A program made the translations under genes and the position numbers. This document shows positions 1-9,301 of a DNA stretch of 32,914 nucleotides, piece after piece (the first letter of the stretch is position 1; each line of letters begins with the position of its first letter). Under the pieces are notes generated by a model that did not search any database, was not told the DNA's origin, and saw only the letters and a list, made by a program, of their open reading frames with translations. Source of the stretch: JAEUIA01 sp038330085 (lineage in GTDB: Bacteria; Planctomycetota; UBA1135; GCA-002686595); assembly GCA_038330085.1 (NCBI GenBank), contig JBBQNP010000042.1, positions 1-32,914 of the forward strand. Direction: 5' to 3'.

Positions 1-5
1 GGCGG

Positions 6-51
6 GGCCTGGCCCCCGCCGTGGGTAGTCCCCCGGAGGGTGCCTGGCACC
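6..51 (-). repeat. REP-like palindromic unit, inverted copy (left half of a head-to-head pair)
   Basis: Read on the minus strand, this stretch matches the unit at 91-139: a CCAGGCACC-type end, a GC-rich interrupted palindrome around ACTACCCACGG, and a second CCAGG end. Its right edge is the near-palindrome GGTGCCTGGCACC (39-51). It is degenerate compared with the right-hand copy. With that copy it forms an inverted pair separated by about 40 bp, like bacterial interspersed mosaic elements. The family name is unknown to me; the repeat itself is seen directly because related copies occur at 21357 and 23480-23725. Confidence 0.75.
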
Positions 52-90
52 GACTGTCACTTCTTCTGACAGACTGCCGGACTGGCGTCG

Positions 91-139
91 CGGGGCCAGG
101 CACCCGCCGTGGGAATACCCACGGCGGGTTCCAGGCACC
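91..139 (+). repeat. REP-like palindromic unit, forward copy, just upstream of lipB
   Basis: The core is a perfect hairpin: 11-bp arms at 103-113 and 118-128 around the loop AATA. It is flanked by direct copies of CCAGGCAC at 96-103 and 131-138. The spacer between the two units (52-90) has its own small inverted repeat, CTGTCA with TGACAG (54-59 and 67-72). The unit ends 18 bp before the lipB start codon, so it could affect lipB translation or end upstream transcription, but no T-run follows the hairpin. Confidence 0.8.
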
Positions 140-157
140 ACACCGCGCCGCGCACTC

Positions 158-799
158 ATGTCAATCCGCCATCTCGAAGTTCGTCACCTCGGTCGCACGG
201 CGTACTCGGACGCACACGCTCTTCAAGTCGAACTCGTCGCCAAGCGTGCCGAGAATCTTGTCGGCGACGTACTTCTCCTCACCGAGCACGACCCAATCGT
301 CACCCTCGGCCGCAAGTCACCTCCCGACGACGCATCGAACGTCCCCGTCCCCATCGTCCGCGTCGAGCGCGGCGGTGAATCGACTTTCCACGGCCCTGGT
401 CAAATCGTCGGCTACCCGATCCTCCTCCTCCCCGAAGACCGCCGCGACCTGCACCGCTACCTGCGCGACCTCGAGGAAGTCGTCATCCGCACCCTCGCCG
501 ACTTCGACGTCGAAGGCCGGCGCGAAAGCGGTTTCACGGGCGTCTGGATCGGCACGCGCAAGGTGTGCTCGGTCGGCGTCGCAGTCCGGCGTTGGGTCAC
601 GTGGCACGGCTTCGCGCTCAACGTGCACACCGACCTGGAGTGGTTCCGCACGTTCCAGCCGTGCGGACTCGATCCCTCCGTGATGACGCGCCTCGCCGAT
701 CACGTCGACATCGACGTCCCGCTCGACGAGCGCACGGTTGCGGATCGACTGGCAGCGCGCTTCGCCGACGTGTTCGGTTACGACGCGCGTGGCGATTGA
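158..799 (+). CDS. lipB: Octanoyl-[acyl carrier protein]:protein N-octanoyltransferase LipB
   Basis: This 213-aa cytoplasmic enzyme transfers octanoyl from acyl carrier protein to lipoyl domains, the first step of de novo lipoate assembly. Family signatures are intact: RGGESTFHGPGQ at 71-82, then VGYP, the catalytic lysine region GTRKVCSVGV with K135, WVTWHGFALNV, and the catalytic cysteine in FQPCGL (C169). K135 and C169 sit at the same numbers as in the E. coli enzyme, and the length matches the family. The ATG at 158 is chosen because it gives the usual N-terminus; no Shine-Dalgarno sequence precedes it, and a REP-like hairpin ends 18 bp upstream. No lipA lies in the window. The identification is firm. 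Confidence 0.96.
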   Translation: MSIRHLEVRHLGRTAYSDAHALQVELVAKRAENLVGDVLLLTEHDPIVTLGRKSPPDDASNVPVPIVRVERGGESTFHGPGQIVGYPILLLPEDRRDLHRYLRDLEEVVIRTLADFDVEGRRESGFTGVWIGTRKVCSVGVAVRRWVTWHGFALNVHTDLEWFRTFQPCGLDPSVMTRLADHVDIDVPLDERTVADRLAARFADVFGYDARGD

Positions 800-919
800 G
801 GTCGGCGCGTGAACCCTCCTTCCAAGCCTGAACTCCGCGCTGGCGGCCTTTCCCTTGCAGTGCCGCGACGGTTACCTTCGGGCGCGCAGCAGGCAGGCAC
901 GCGCTCAACGAGACGAAAC

Positions 920-3733
920 ATGAGATCCACACAGCACCTTCGCACGTCATGGCGGCACTTCGCCGTCGCCACCGGGATGATCACGACTCTCTTCGCATGC
1001 GGCGGCGGCGGAGGCGGTGATGGTTCGAGCAACTCGGTCGGCGGCACGATTCAGTTCGTGGCCGAAAACCTGAGCATGATGACGGAGGCCGAGCCCAACG
1101 ACAGCGTCGACCAGCCGCAGCCGATGGGCGAGCTCGCAGCCGGTCGCGACGTCGTCATCCGCGGCAAGGTGGGCGCGGACGGTGACGTGATGGACGCGTA
1201 CTCGTTCAACGCTTCGTCGCGCTCGACGGTGACCGCGCTGCTCCTGTTCGAGAGCACCGAGCCCGCGCACCTGGGTGTGTTCGATCCGGTCGCGATGCAG
1301 CTCGTGCAGAGCCCGCGCACCGGCGGAGCGCGTTTCGTCGCGCGCGGTGCGTTCGATCTCGTCGTGAGGTCGGATCGCGTAGCCGGTCGCTACACGTTGC
1401 GCGTGCACACGACGCCCGCGCCGGCGGTGATCGATCGCCCGGGTTGGATCGGCGATCTGATCGCGGGCGACACGCTCGAGCTCTCGAGCAAGGATGCTGC
1501 GTCCTGGACCGCAACGAGCGCGCAAGCCCAGGACCTCTTCGTGCGCGCGCCCGCCGGGGTGAACGTGCGCGTGCGCGAGGTCTCTCGCGGTGCCGAGTCG
1601 AACACGAGCGCCGGCGAAGCGCGCATGGAGCTCGCGGCGCTGTCGCGCGTCGAGATCACGACCGACGTTGCCGCCACGATCTCGATCACGACGCGCGCGC
1701 CGGTCGCTTCGGCCGTTGCCCGCGCGCCCGCACGCCTCGCCGACATCGCGGAAGAGCGATCCCTGTGGCGTGCGAGCGCAGCCGACACCTTGTACGGCAA
1801 CAGCGCGCTCGAGTTCGCGCCGGGACACGTGCTCGTGCGCGCACGCAACGGCGCTGACCTCGCCGCGGAGTTCGCGAGCCGCAACTGCACCTTGCGCGAC
1901 GTCGTGCCCGGCATCGCGGTGCTCGTGACGGCGCCGGTGTCCTCCTCCATGCCGCCCGAAGAACGCTCGCGCGCAACCGTCGCTCTCGCGCGCAGCCTGT
2001 CCGTCAGCCCGCGCGTCGAATACGCCGAGCTCGACTTCGTGCGGCGCGCGCAGGGGACCGTCGCCGTCACGCCCAACGATCAGTTCTACACGCCGCAGCT
2101 GCAGTGGCACTTCCCGATGATCCGACTGCCGCAAGCGTGGGGTGTCTTCACCGGCGCGACGACGTCGATCGTCGCCGTGCTCGACACGGGCGAGCGCCCG
2201 CATCCCGACCTCACGCCGAACCTGATCGCCGGCTACGACTTCATCAACGACCCGACGATCGCCGGCGATGGCGACGGACGCGATCCCGATCCGTTCGACG
2301 TGGGCGACGGTCAAGGTCCGGCGCCCTCGTCGTTCCACGGCACGCACGTCGCAGGCACGATCGCCGCCGTCACGAACAACAACATCGGCGTCGCGGGCGT
2401 GTGCGGTCCGGCGAACATGACGCGCGTGATGCCGTTGCGCGTGCTCGGCATCGGTGGGGGACTCGACAGCGACATCGCGCAGGCAGTCCTGTACGCCGCG
2501 CGGCTCGCGAACGCATCGACGACCCTGCCCGCGCAACGCGCCGACGTGATCAACATGAGCTTGGGCGGCCCCGGATCGAACGCGACGCTGCAGTCCGCGA
2601 TCAACCAGGCCGTCACCGCCGGCGTCACGGTGTTCGCAGCAGCAGGCAACGCCAACTCGGGGACGGCGTTCTTCCCGGCGGCCTACAACAACGTGATCTC
2701 GGTGTCGGCGATCGACATCAACTCCGCGAAGGCGTTCTACTCGAACTTCAACGCGTCGGTCGACCTGTGCGCGCCCGGCGGCGACACGACGGTCGACATC
2801 AACGGGGACACGTACCCCGACGGCGTGCTCTCGACGCTCGTCGACGAGGCGAACGGCAACCCGATCTACGTCTTCTACCAGGGCACTTCGATGGCGTGTC
2901 CGCACGCGGCCGGGGTCGCGGCGCTGATGCACTCGCAGAACCCCGCGCTGACCCCGGCGCAGATCGAGACGAAGCTCGAGAGCACGGCCGTCGACCTCGG
3001 TGCTCCCGGCCACGATGTCACGTTCGGCAACGGCCGGATCGACGCGTACGCAGCGCTCGTTTCCGCTGGAGCTACCCCGCTCGGCGGATCACCGATCCTC
3101 GACGTGCTGCCCACGTCGATCGACTTCGGCGCGGACTTGACGCAGCTCACGTTCCAGGTCTTGAACGACGGAGGCGGCGCGCTCGACGTCGGCGTGATCG
3201 CCGGCGACGCGGCGTGGCTCACGCTCGCGCCGGTCAGCTCGGGCGACGGAACGACGAACATCGGCGCCGTTACCTGCACGGTCGACCGCACGGGTCTCGC
3301 GGTCGGGTCCTACACGGCGACGATCACGGTCAATGCGAACAACGGAACGGTGCCGAGCCGCAACGTCGCAGTCATGCTGGATGTGGTCCCCGTACCGGTC
3401 ATCGTCGACGTCGACCTGTACGTGCTCGCCGTGGACGTGAACACGTTCGACACCGTCAAGCAGGTGATCGTCAACCCGACAACAGGCCTCGTGTACGCGC
3501 TCAGCGATCTGCCGGCCGGCGACTACTACATCATCTGCGGATCGGACGAGGACACATCCGACGGCATCTGCGGTCCGAACGACACGTACTGCGGTGCGTA
3601 TCCGACCCTCGATCAGCCGGCGCCGCTGCACCTCGATGGCAACCACGTCAACCACGTCAACTTCGTCGTCGCGCCGATGGTCAGCGCGGAGACGGGTGCG
3701 GCGCACCGCACCTACCGAGTGCTCGGTCCCTGA
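920..3733 (+). CDS. Subtilisin-like (S8) serine protease, lipoprotein, multidomain
   Basis: This is a predicted 937-aa surface or periplasmic endopeptidase. I chose the ATG at 920 over an in-frame GTG at 809 because it opens a lipoprotein signal (lipobox LFAC, acylated C27) followed by a glycine-rich linker. Residues about 50-160 resemble a pre-peptidase (PPC-like) beta domain starting EAEPNDS. The S8 domain spans about 385-715 with the triad D422 (VAVLDTG), H473 (FHGTHVAG) and S657 (GTSMACPHAAG) and oxyanion N577 (AAAGNAN). After it come an Ig/BACON-like module (about 730-825) and a C-terminal beta-rich domain of about 100 aa with four cysteines (CGS, CGP, CGA region). It overlaps the convergent PrcB-like gene by 22 bp. 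Family is certain; substrate is unknown. Confidence 0.92.
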   Translation: MRSTQHLRTSWRHFAVATGMITTLFACGGGGGGDGSSNSVGGTIQFVAENLSMMTEAEPNDSVDQPQPMGELAAGRDVVIRGKVGADGDVMDAYSFNASSRSTVTALLLFESTEPAHLGVFDPVAMQLVQSPRTGGARFVARGAFDLVVRSDRVAGRYTLRVHTTPAPAVIDRPGWIGDLIAGDTLELSSKDAASWTATSAQAQDLFVRAPAGVNVRVREVSRGAESNTSAGEARMELAALSRVEITTDVAATISITTRAPVASAVARAPARLADIAEERSLWRASAADTLYGNSALEFAPGHVLVRARNGADLAAEFASRNCTLRDVVPGIAVLVTAPVSSSMPPEERSRATVALARSLSVSPRVEYAELDFVRRAQGTVAVTPNDQFYTPQLQWHFPMIRLPQAWGVFTGATTSIVAVLDTGERPHPDLTPNLIAGYDFINDPTIAGDGDGRDPDPFDVGDGQGPAPSSFHGTHVAGTIAAVTNNNIGVAGVCGPANMTRVMPLRVLGIGGGLDSDIAQAVLYAARLANASTTLPAQRADVINMSLGGPGSNATLQSAINQAVTAGVTVFAAAGNANSGTAFFPAAYNNVISVSAIDINSAKAFYSNFNASVDLCAPGGDTTVDINGDTYPDGVLSTLVDEANGNPIYVFYQGTSMACPHAAGVAALMHSQNPALTPAQIETKLESTAVDLGAPGHDVTFGNGRIDAYAALVSAGATPLGGSPILDVLPTSIDFGADLTQLTFQVLNDGGGALDVGVIAGDAAWLTLAPVSSGDGTTNIGAVTCTVDRTGLAVGSYTATITVNANNGTVPSRNVAVMLDVVPVPVIVDVDLYVLAVDVNTFDTVKQVIVNPTTGLVYALSDLPAGDYYIICGSDEDTSDGICGPNDTYCGAYPTLDQPAPLHLDGNHVNHVNFVVAPMVSAETGAAHRTYRVLGP

Positions 3734-4185
3734 ACTTCGGTGCTCAGGCGCACTTTGCCGCCGCGCTTCGGCACGGCGATCATGTGGAACGGTTGCGAAA
3801 CGACCTGCGGCAGGATCGCGTCGGGCGCGGGCTGGCGCTCGACGGCTTCAACGAGCAGGTCGCCGGTGATCTCCGGGACGATGCGCTCGATCTCGAACGC
3901 ATAACCCGTCGTCGGACGGACGCCCACCGTGGCGAACACGACCATGTAGCGATTGAAATCGACGGGCGGGAGCTCCGGACGCGGCAGCTCGGTCGACGTG
4001 TGACGCGCCCACAGCTCTTCCCACTCGTCCTGCGTGCGCGCGACCTCGACATCGGGGCCGATGATCCCGCTCTGGTATCCGCGCGCGATCGTGCGGACGG
4101 TGTCGTCGTCGACGTGGGGCGATTGGCACGCGGCGAACGCGCAGGCGGCGAACACGAGAGCGAGGGGCAGGAGGGGATTTTTCAT
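3712..4185 (-). CDS. PrcB-like lipoprotein (protease-complex stabiliser domain)
   Basis: This 157-aa protein begins at the ATG at 4185, which gives a lipoprotein signal ending in FAAC at C20; a second FAAC ends at C15. An upstream in-frame start at 4212 would add nine residues and is less likely. The core, DFNRYMVVFATVGVRPTTGY followed by a V..QPFHMIAVPK end, resembles the C-terminal domain of PrcB, which stabilises a subtilisin-like protease complex in Treponema. That is suggestive because the convergent neighbour is itself a subtilisin-like lipoprotein, but the pairing is inference. The gene starts 34 bp after the TPR membrane protein on the same strand and overlaps the protease gene tail to tail by 22 bp. 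Confidence 0.75.
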   Translation of the reverse strand: MKNPLLPLALVFAACAFAACQSPHVDDDTVRTIARGYQSGIIGPDVEVARTQDEWEELWARHTSTELPRPELPPVDFNRYMVVFATVGVRPTTGYAFEIERIVPEITGDLLVEAVERQPAPDAILPQVVSQPFHMIAVPKRGGKVRLSTEVQGPSTR

Positions 4186-4219
4186 CGGGCTGGGCGCAGA
4201 GGGTAGCGACAACTGGCCT

Positions 4220-6151
4220 TCAATGCAGCCGGTCGAGCGCCGCGCGGACTGCTTGCCATTGGGCGTCGTCTTTGGCTGCGGTCCCGAGCTGGTTCGTCAG
4301 CAGGTCGAGAGCACGCTGGTAGTGCGCACGCGCGTCCGCGACGGATCCGAGCGCCAGCGCGAGATCACCGGCCCGCAAAAAGAGTTCGGCGTCGTCGCGT
4401 TCGACGAGCAATGCGGCTTGCAGGTGTGCGTACGCTTCCGGCTTGTTCCCAGCGCAGTCGAGAGCGAGCGACAGCGTGCGCTCGAGAGAAGGTGTCCAAG
4501 GCGCCGAATGCTCGAGCTCGACGAGGATGTCGATCGCTTCGGGACAACGGCCGGCAGCCATGAGTGCGGATGCGCGCACGATCTTCCAGTCCGGCTTGAC
4601 GTAGCCCTGCGCCGTGCCGAGCTCGATGGCATGGTCGACGAGAGCGAGTGCTTCGGCGGATAGCTGGACACGCAGGCTCGGGTCCTGCTTCACGCGTTTG
4701 AGGCAGAGCAAGGCCAGGTCGGCATTGATCTCTGGATCATCGTGTCGTGACAACCCGTTCTCGAGCAAACGTTGCGCTTCGTCCCAGTCGCGCTCGCGCA
4801 GGTTCGGATCGCGCGTCATGGAACCCCGCTCTGAGAGGGTCGAAGCCAAGTTGAACGTTCCCCTCAAGCTCGTCGGGTTGATCGTGAGCGTGTGTCGCCA
4901 CAGCGACTCGGAGTCGTGCCAGTAGCGCGCTTGTCGGAACGTCAGGCCACCGAGGAGTGTCGCCATGGCGAAGACGGTCACGATGACAATGCTGCGTACG
5001 CGCGGAAAAGTGCTCATGCCCCACGCGACCGCGCATCCCGCGAGCAATGCGAAGGGCATGCACGAAAGGTAGCTGTACCGGTCGGCGACGAGTTGCGGTC
5101 CCGCCTGCGTGATGCCGCTCACCGGCGAGAGGATGATGAAGAAGCTCACTGCCGCCGCGACGAGAGCGGGCACACGCTTGCGCACGACGAAAAGCACGAC
5201 GACCGTCGTGATGACGATGGCGATCGGCAAGAGGAAGCGCATCGCCGCGGCGTCGAACGGTTCGGGCATCTCGTGGATCGGGATCAGATTGCGCGGGACG
5301 AGTGTGCGCCACACGTAGAACAAGAGTCCGAACGCAACCTGGCCTGCGCGCTGCAGCGGACCGTGTCGCGCGAGCGTGAGCATGTTCCCTCCGTCGCCGA
5401 TCTGTCCGTGGATGGCCAGCGCGCCGAACACGATGCTCAAAACGATGAACGGCGTCTTCTCCAACACGAGCCGACGCCACCCGAGTGCCGTGCGCCGCAG
5501 CGGCCACACGTCGAGCACGAGCAGCAACGCCGGCATGACGATCGCGGGCGCCTTCGCCAGCAAGGACAGCAGCACGAGCATGCACGTCCAAGCGTACGAC
5601 GAGCGGCGTCCCTCGCTCGCGTAGCGCAACCAGGCGGCGATGGCGAGGACGAAGAACAATCCCGAGAGCACATCGCGACGTTCCGTGACCCACGCGACGG
5701 ATTCGACGCGCAGCGGATGAAGCGCGAACACGAGGGACGCTGCGAGTGCCGCGATGGGTGAGTCGACGCCCCGCGCGACGAAGATGAGCCTGCGCGCGAC
5801 GAACCAGAAAGCGACGGCGGTCAACGCGTGCAGCAGCACGTTCGTCGCGTGGTATCCGCGCGCGTCCATGCCCCAGAGCGGGTACTCCGCCCCGAGCGTG
5901 ATCCACGAGAGTGGCTGATAAGGCCCCATGTGGAACGTGGTGAGCATCCAAGCCAAGTGCTTCTCGCTCAACCCGCGCCAAGCCTGGTTCATCACAAAGT
6001 TGCGATCGTCGTCCCAGTTGACGAAGCCCGCCGACAACGCCGGCGCAAACGCAGCGAGGACGGCCGCGACGATGAAGAGCGGCACGAGAAAGTGCGACGC
6101 CCAAGGCTTCGTGTCGCCCTGCAACTCTGCTGATGCTGCGCGTTTGCTCAT
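4220..6151 (-). CDS. TMTC-like multispanning glycosyltransferase (GT-C fold) with C-terminal TPRs
   Basis: This 643-aa integral membrane protein has about ten hydrophobic segments in residues 20-430 and a soluble helical TPR-rich region from about 440 to the end. After the first membrane helix it carries NWDDDRNF (D47-D49), the acidic first-loop motif of lipid-linked sugar GT-C enzymes, followed by YQPLSW and YHATNVLLHAL, typical of the TMTC/protein O-mannosyltransferase-like family. The likely role is transfer of a polyprenyl-linked sugar to exported proteins, with TPRs for partner binding; donor and acceptor are not visible. The ATG at 6151 is preferred; a GTG at 6193 would add 14 residues. 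A 10-bp perfect inverted repeat abuts the start. It follows the HEAT gene and precedes the PrcB-like gene. Confidence 0.82.
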   Translation of the reverse strand: MSKRAASAELQGDTKPWASHFLVPLFIVAAVLAAFAPALSAGFVNWDDDRNFVMNQAWRGLSEKHLAWMLTTFHMGPYQPLSWITLGAEYPLWGMDARGYHATNVLLHALTAVAFWFVARRLIFVARGVDSPIAALAASLVFALHPLRVESVAWVTERRDVLSGLFFVLAIAAWLRYASEGRRSSYAWTCMLVLLSLLAKAPAIVMPALLLVLDVWPLRRTALGWRRLVLEKTPFIVLSIVFGALAIHGQIGDGGNMLTLARHGPLQRAGQVAFGLLFYVWRTLVPRNLIPIHEMPEPFDAAAMRFLLPIAIVITTVVVLFVVRKRVPALVAAAVSFFIILSPVSGITQAGPQLVADRYSYLSCMPFALLAGCAVAWGMSTFPRVRSIVIVTVFAMATLLGGLTFRQARYWHDSESLWRHTLTINPTSLRGTFNLASTLSERGSMTRDPNLRERDWDEAQRLLENGLSRHDDPEINADLALLCLKRVKQDPSLRVQLSAEALALVDHAIELGTAQGYVKPDWKIVRASALMAAGRCPEAIDILVELEHSAPWTPSLERTLSLALDCAGNKPEAYAHLQAALLVERDDAELFLRAGDLALALGSVADARAHYQRALDLLTNQLGTAAKDDAQWQAVRAALDRLH

Positions 6152-6180
6152 CCGGCCGCGCCCGATGGAGCGCGGCCGGA
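6151..6180 (-). promoter_or_regulatory. Perfect 10-bp inverted repeat overlapping the start codon of the TMTC-like gene
   Basis: TCCGGCCGCG (6151-6160) and CGCGGCCGGA (6171-6180) are exact reverse complements around a 10-nt loop. On the minus-strand transcript the stem lies between the HEAT-protein stop (6219) and the ATG at 6151, and its last base is the A of that ATG. No U-run follows, so it is not a classic terminator. It could occlude ribosome binding or mark an RNA-processing point. It lies inside the coding region if the GTG at 6193 is the true start. Confidence 0.55.
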
Positions 6181-6218
6181 ACGATACGCGCACGTGCGCG
6201 CGCGAGAAAGTCGACGCG

Positions 6219-9185
6219 TCAGTCCTTCTTGGGCGGCGCGTTCAAAGTGCCGAGCGCTTCGTCCGCCGCCTTGCGCACCGCTTCGTCCGGATCCTTGAGC
6301 ATGCGCACGACGCGCGGCATTTCCGCGCGAGCACCAAGGGTCGCCAACCCGCGCACAGCCTGCGCACGAACCGCCGGCATCTTGTCGTCGAGGAGCTCGA
6401 CGAGATCTTGCACGGCCTTCGTCGTGGCCTTCTTCGCGTCGCCGTTGTCCTCGAGCCTGCCCTTCTCTTCTTTGTACTTGCGGATCGTCTCGAGGGCCTT
6501 GAAGCACTTGTCGCGCAGCTCGGCGTTCGAGGTCTTTCCGGCCACGTCGAGGATCAAGTTGGCCGCGCGTTCGTCGAAGTAGCGCGTCAGCGCGTTGAGT
6601 GCCGCAGCCTGGTACCCATCGCGCGAGATGTTGGAGAAGTTGAAGCTCGGGGACAGAGCTTCCTGCAGCAACGGCAAGTAGCGGGGATCGCGGCCTTCGC
6701 CGATCAGGTCGAAGGCCAACACGTAATACCTTCCGTCGCGCGCGGCGCGCACCAGCCAGTCGTCGCTCCCCTGAGTCGGCGTCCTCGCGACCACCCGCAA
6801 CGCGCTGATGACGGAGGGAGTGTCGCTGGGCAGCTTGCCGAAGGTGCGTCGCAGCAAGCCCTCTGCTTCCGCAACGTCGAGGTCCCTCGACATCACGACG
6901 CCGTTGGCGACGTAAGCGACCAGCGCATCCGGGATCGCGGGGTCGGCGAGCACCGCAGCCAGCACCCGCGTCGCGGATTCGGCAGGCAGCGCGGTGACGA
7001 TCTCGGCCGTCGTCGCCTGGTAGGTGGTCACGTCCGTCGACTTCCACGCCGGATCGGCGAGCACGACGCGCAACACTTCGCCAAGGCTCGGATCGGAGCC
7101 GTTCGCGGCGATGTTCAAGGCCTCGAGGCGCTTGCGCACGTCGTGCGATGGATTCGATGCGTAAGGCAGGAACGCTGACGAGAGATCCAGGTCCAGTTGC
7201 TCGAGCGTCCATGCAAGCTGGGTGTTCTCGTTCTTCCGTTTCGGAAGAGCCTCGAAGAGCGGGAGCCAGTCTGCAGGATCGACGTCGATGTCTACGGCTT
7301 CTGGACGGATTGCTCGGCGTAGAATGTTGCCGTTCCCATGCGCGCTTCTCACGTGATCCCCCACACCCGACTCGGCGTAGGCTGCTAGAGCCGCGTCGTG
7401 CTCTTCGGCGGCCCAGTGCACGACGGCCTTCAACCCTTCGCGCGTGCGAATCAGGCTCGAGTACACCCGTCGCGCCACTTCGGAGTTGTTGGGCGTCTGG
7501 AACGGTTTCGCCGAATTGCGCCGGCGTGCGGCGATGGCCGGCAGGAACTTGGGGTCGATGGCGGGTCCACCGTTATTGGGCGCCAGAATCGAGCCCACGA
7601 AGTTGTCAAACAAATCCAGCACGCGCGGATCACTGTCGGCGGCGAGTCCGGCGGCCAATCGCGCGCGCACGTCCAGCGGCAGGTTCGCAGCCCACAGCAT
7701 CGGGCTCCGCACGCGCGGATCCGGATCGCGCGCGATGGTGTCGTATACGCTCGCGTCGAGTGGAGTTTCCAGCTTCGAGACAGCCTGGGCTGCTTGGGCC
7801 CGGACTTCGGCGTCGGGATCCGCGACCAGGCGCGCGAGGATCTCCTCTTCGTTGCGGCCGATCACCGGAGCCTCCCAATTCGACTGGTCGTTGCCGAAAA
7901 AATCCATCGATCGGACGTTGCGTGGCGCAAGTGACATGGCCACCTGCAGGCGCACGGCCGGATCCTGGCTGACAGCCGCCGCGAGCAGAGCCGGGCTGGA
8001 GGAATAATCCACGAGTCGCGCTGCAGCCGACGCGCGCACGGTGGCATGCGGACTGCGCAGTCCGGCCGCGAAGACCGGTGCAGCGCTCGCGCGACCTGTT
8101 CCGTCGACCAGTGCGGGGACCACCTTCTCGGCGAGCGCCGCGTCGGGGCCGAGCAGGAGCTGCGAGAGTGCCTGCTGCAGTCCCAGTGCGAGCGTGTCGT
8201 GGCGCGCGTAGGTCGAGACGAAGGGGAGTGCATCGCCGGCGGTCGCCGGATCGCGCAGCAATTTCTCGATGACAGGTACCCACTGCGGATACGTCATGCG
8301 CGCGGGCTCGGATCCGCTCAAGATCCATTGGTCCAGCATCGAAGGCGCCTCCATCGCGCGGAGGATGCGCGCCTTCCAGATCGGTCCGCCTTCGTCGAAG
8401 TGCGCGCGGATGAACTCGGCAGCGCGGCCTTGGTTGAGCCGCACGTAGTGCCACAACGGATCCTTCGTCGCTTCGGGCAACGCATCGAGGCTGAGAAGAA
8501 CGAACTTCTCGAGCGCGGGGATCGCACGGTCGCCGAGGTCTGTCTTCAGCTTCTCGTCACCGCGTTCGAGGGCCGCGCGCACGATGTCCTCGATCTTGTC
8601 GCCCGCGTCGCCGCTCGCGCCGCCGGTCGTCCGAGGTGCTTGCGCCGACGCGAGCTTGGCAAGCCGCGCGACGAGACGTTCGTCGGCGTCGGCCGACGCA
8701 GCTTGCTGCTTGTCCGCCTCCGTCGGTTGCACCAGCTCGTACTTCGCACTGCCGGCGGGGATCGACTGGTTCACCAGCACCGAAGTGAGCGCTTGGCGCG
8801 CGTCAGCGGGACGGTTGAGCGCTTCGAACAAGCTGGCCCGTGCGAGAGCGATTTCGACTAGCACGTCCTTTCGGCCTTCATAGCCGCGGCGCGTGGCGCG
8901 GATCGCGAGGTCGTCGAGTTGATTGCGCGCTTCGTCGAGCTTGTGCTCGACGTCGATCGCAACCTGGATGCGCGCCAGCTCGCCGCGCAGATCGCGTGCG
9001 TACGTGGCGCTCGCAGACGTCTCGTGGAACTGGCCGTCATCGCCCCGCACACGTCCGGTCCACACCGAATCGTGCGCTGTCCCCAGGAAGAATCCTTCGC
9101 CGCCGTCCTGCGCACGCGCGTCGAGCGGAGCGCAGCACACAGCGAACAGGATCAAGAGGCGTGCGAGCAACGGAATCGAGTTCAT
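6219..9185 (-). CDS. Secreted HEAT-repeat protein
   Basis: This protein has 988 aa from the ATG at 9185, chosen because a Sec signal follows (cleavage after ARA, about residue 25) and a purine-rich AAGGTGAGAAAG sits just upstream. The rest is alpha-helical with recurrent HEAT-like units, for example DPDAEVRAQAAQAVSKL, DPDPRVRSPMLWAANL and, near the C-terminus, DKMPAVRAQAVRGLATLG and DPDEAVRKAADEALGTL. There is no catalytic motif. HEAT solenoids bind proteins, so a periplasmic scaffold or adaptor is the likely role. It lies 116 bp after the response regulator and 67 bp before the TMTC-like gene, all on one strand. I cannot assign a finer family. Confidence 0.8.
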   Translation of the reverse strand: MNSIPLLARLLILFAVCCAPLDARAQDGGEGFFLGTAHDSVWTGRVRGDDGQFHETSASATYARDLRGELARIQVAIDVEHKLDEARNQLDDLAIRATRRGYEGRKDVLVEIALARASLFEALNRPADARQALTSVLVNQSIPAGSAKYELVQPTEADKQQAASADADERLVARLAKLASAQAPRTTGGASGDAGDKIEDIVRAALERGDEKLKTDLGDRAIPALEKFVLLSLDALPEATKDPLWHYVRLNQGRAAEFIRAHFDEGGPIWKARILRAMEAPSMLDQWILSGSEPARMTYPQWVPVIEKLLRDPATAGDALPFVSTYARHDTLALGLQQALSQLLLGPDAALAEKVVPALVDGTGRASAAPVFAAGLRSPHATVRASAAARLVDYSSSPALLAAAVSQDPAVRLQVAMSLAPRNVRSMDFFGNDQSNWEAPVIGRNEEEILARLVADPDAEVRAQAAQAVSKLETPLDASVYDTIARDPDPRVRSPMLWAANLPLDVRARLAAGLAADSDPRVLDLFDNFVGSILAPNNGGPAIDPKFLPAIAARRRNSAKPFQTPNNSEVARRVYSSLIRTREGLKAVVHWAAEEHDAALAAYAESGVGDHVRSAHGNGNILRRAIRPEAVDIDVDPADWLPLFEALPKRKNENTQLAWTLEQLDLDLSSAFLPYASNPSHDVRKRLEALNIAANGSDPSLGEVLRVVLADPAWKSTDVTTYQATTAEIVTALPAESATRVLAAVLADPAIPDALVAYVANGVVMSRDLDVAEAEGLLRRTFGKLPSDTPSVISALRVVARTPTQGSDDWLVRAARDGRYYVLAFDLIGEGRDPRYLPLLQEALSPSFNFSNISRDGYQAAALNALTRYFDERAANLILDVAGKTSNAELRDKCFKALETIRKYKEEKGRLEDNGDAKKATTKAVQDLVELLDDKMPAVRAQAVRGLATLGARAEMPRVVRMLKDPDEAVRKAADEALGTLNAPPKKD

Positions 9186-9301
9186 CTTTCTCACCTTCGG
9201 CCTCGGTCCGCACTGCGCGGTGATCGGGCCCCTTCGCATCAGGAGACGACGATGCGTGTTGGATCTTGTCATCGTGGTGGCTCGCTCTCGTCAACGGCTC
9301 G

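Noticed and set aside
809..919. In-frame GTG at 809 as start of the S8 protease
   Set aside because: It would place 37 residues before a clear lipoprotein signal peptide that begins at the ATG at 920.
947..3013. Long minus-strand open frame (688 codons) opposite the S8 protease
   Set aside because: It is Arg/His/Val/Asp-rich with no domain, as expected for the antisense of a high-GC gene; the plus-strand frame has an intact catalytic triad.
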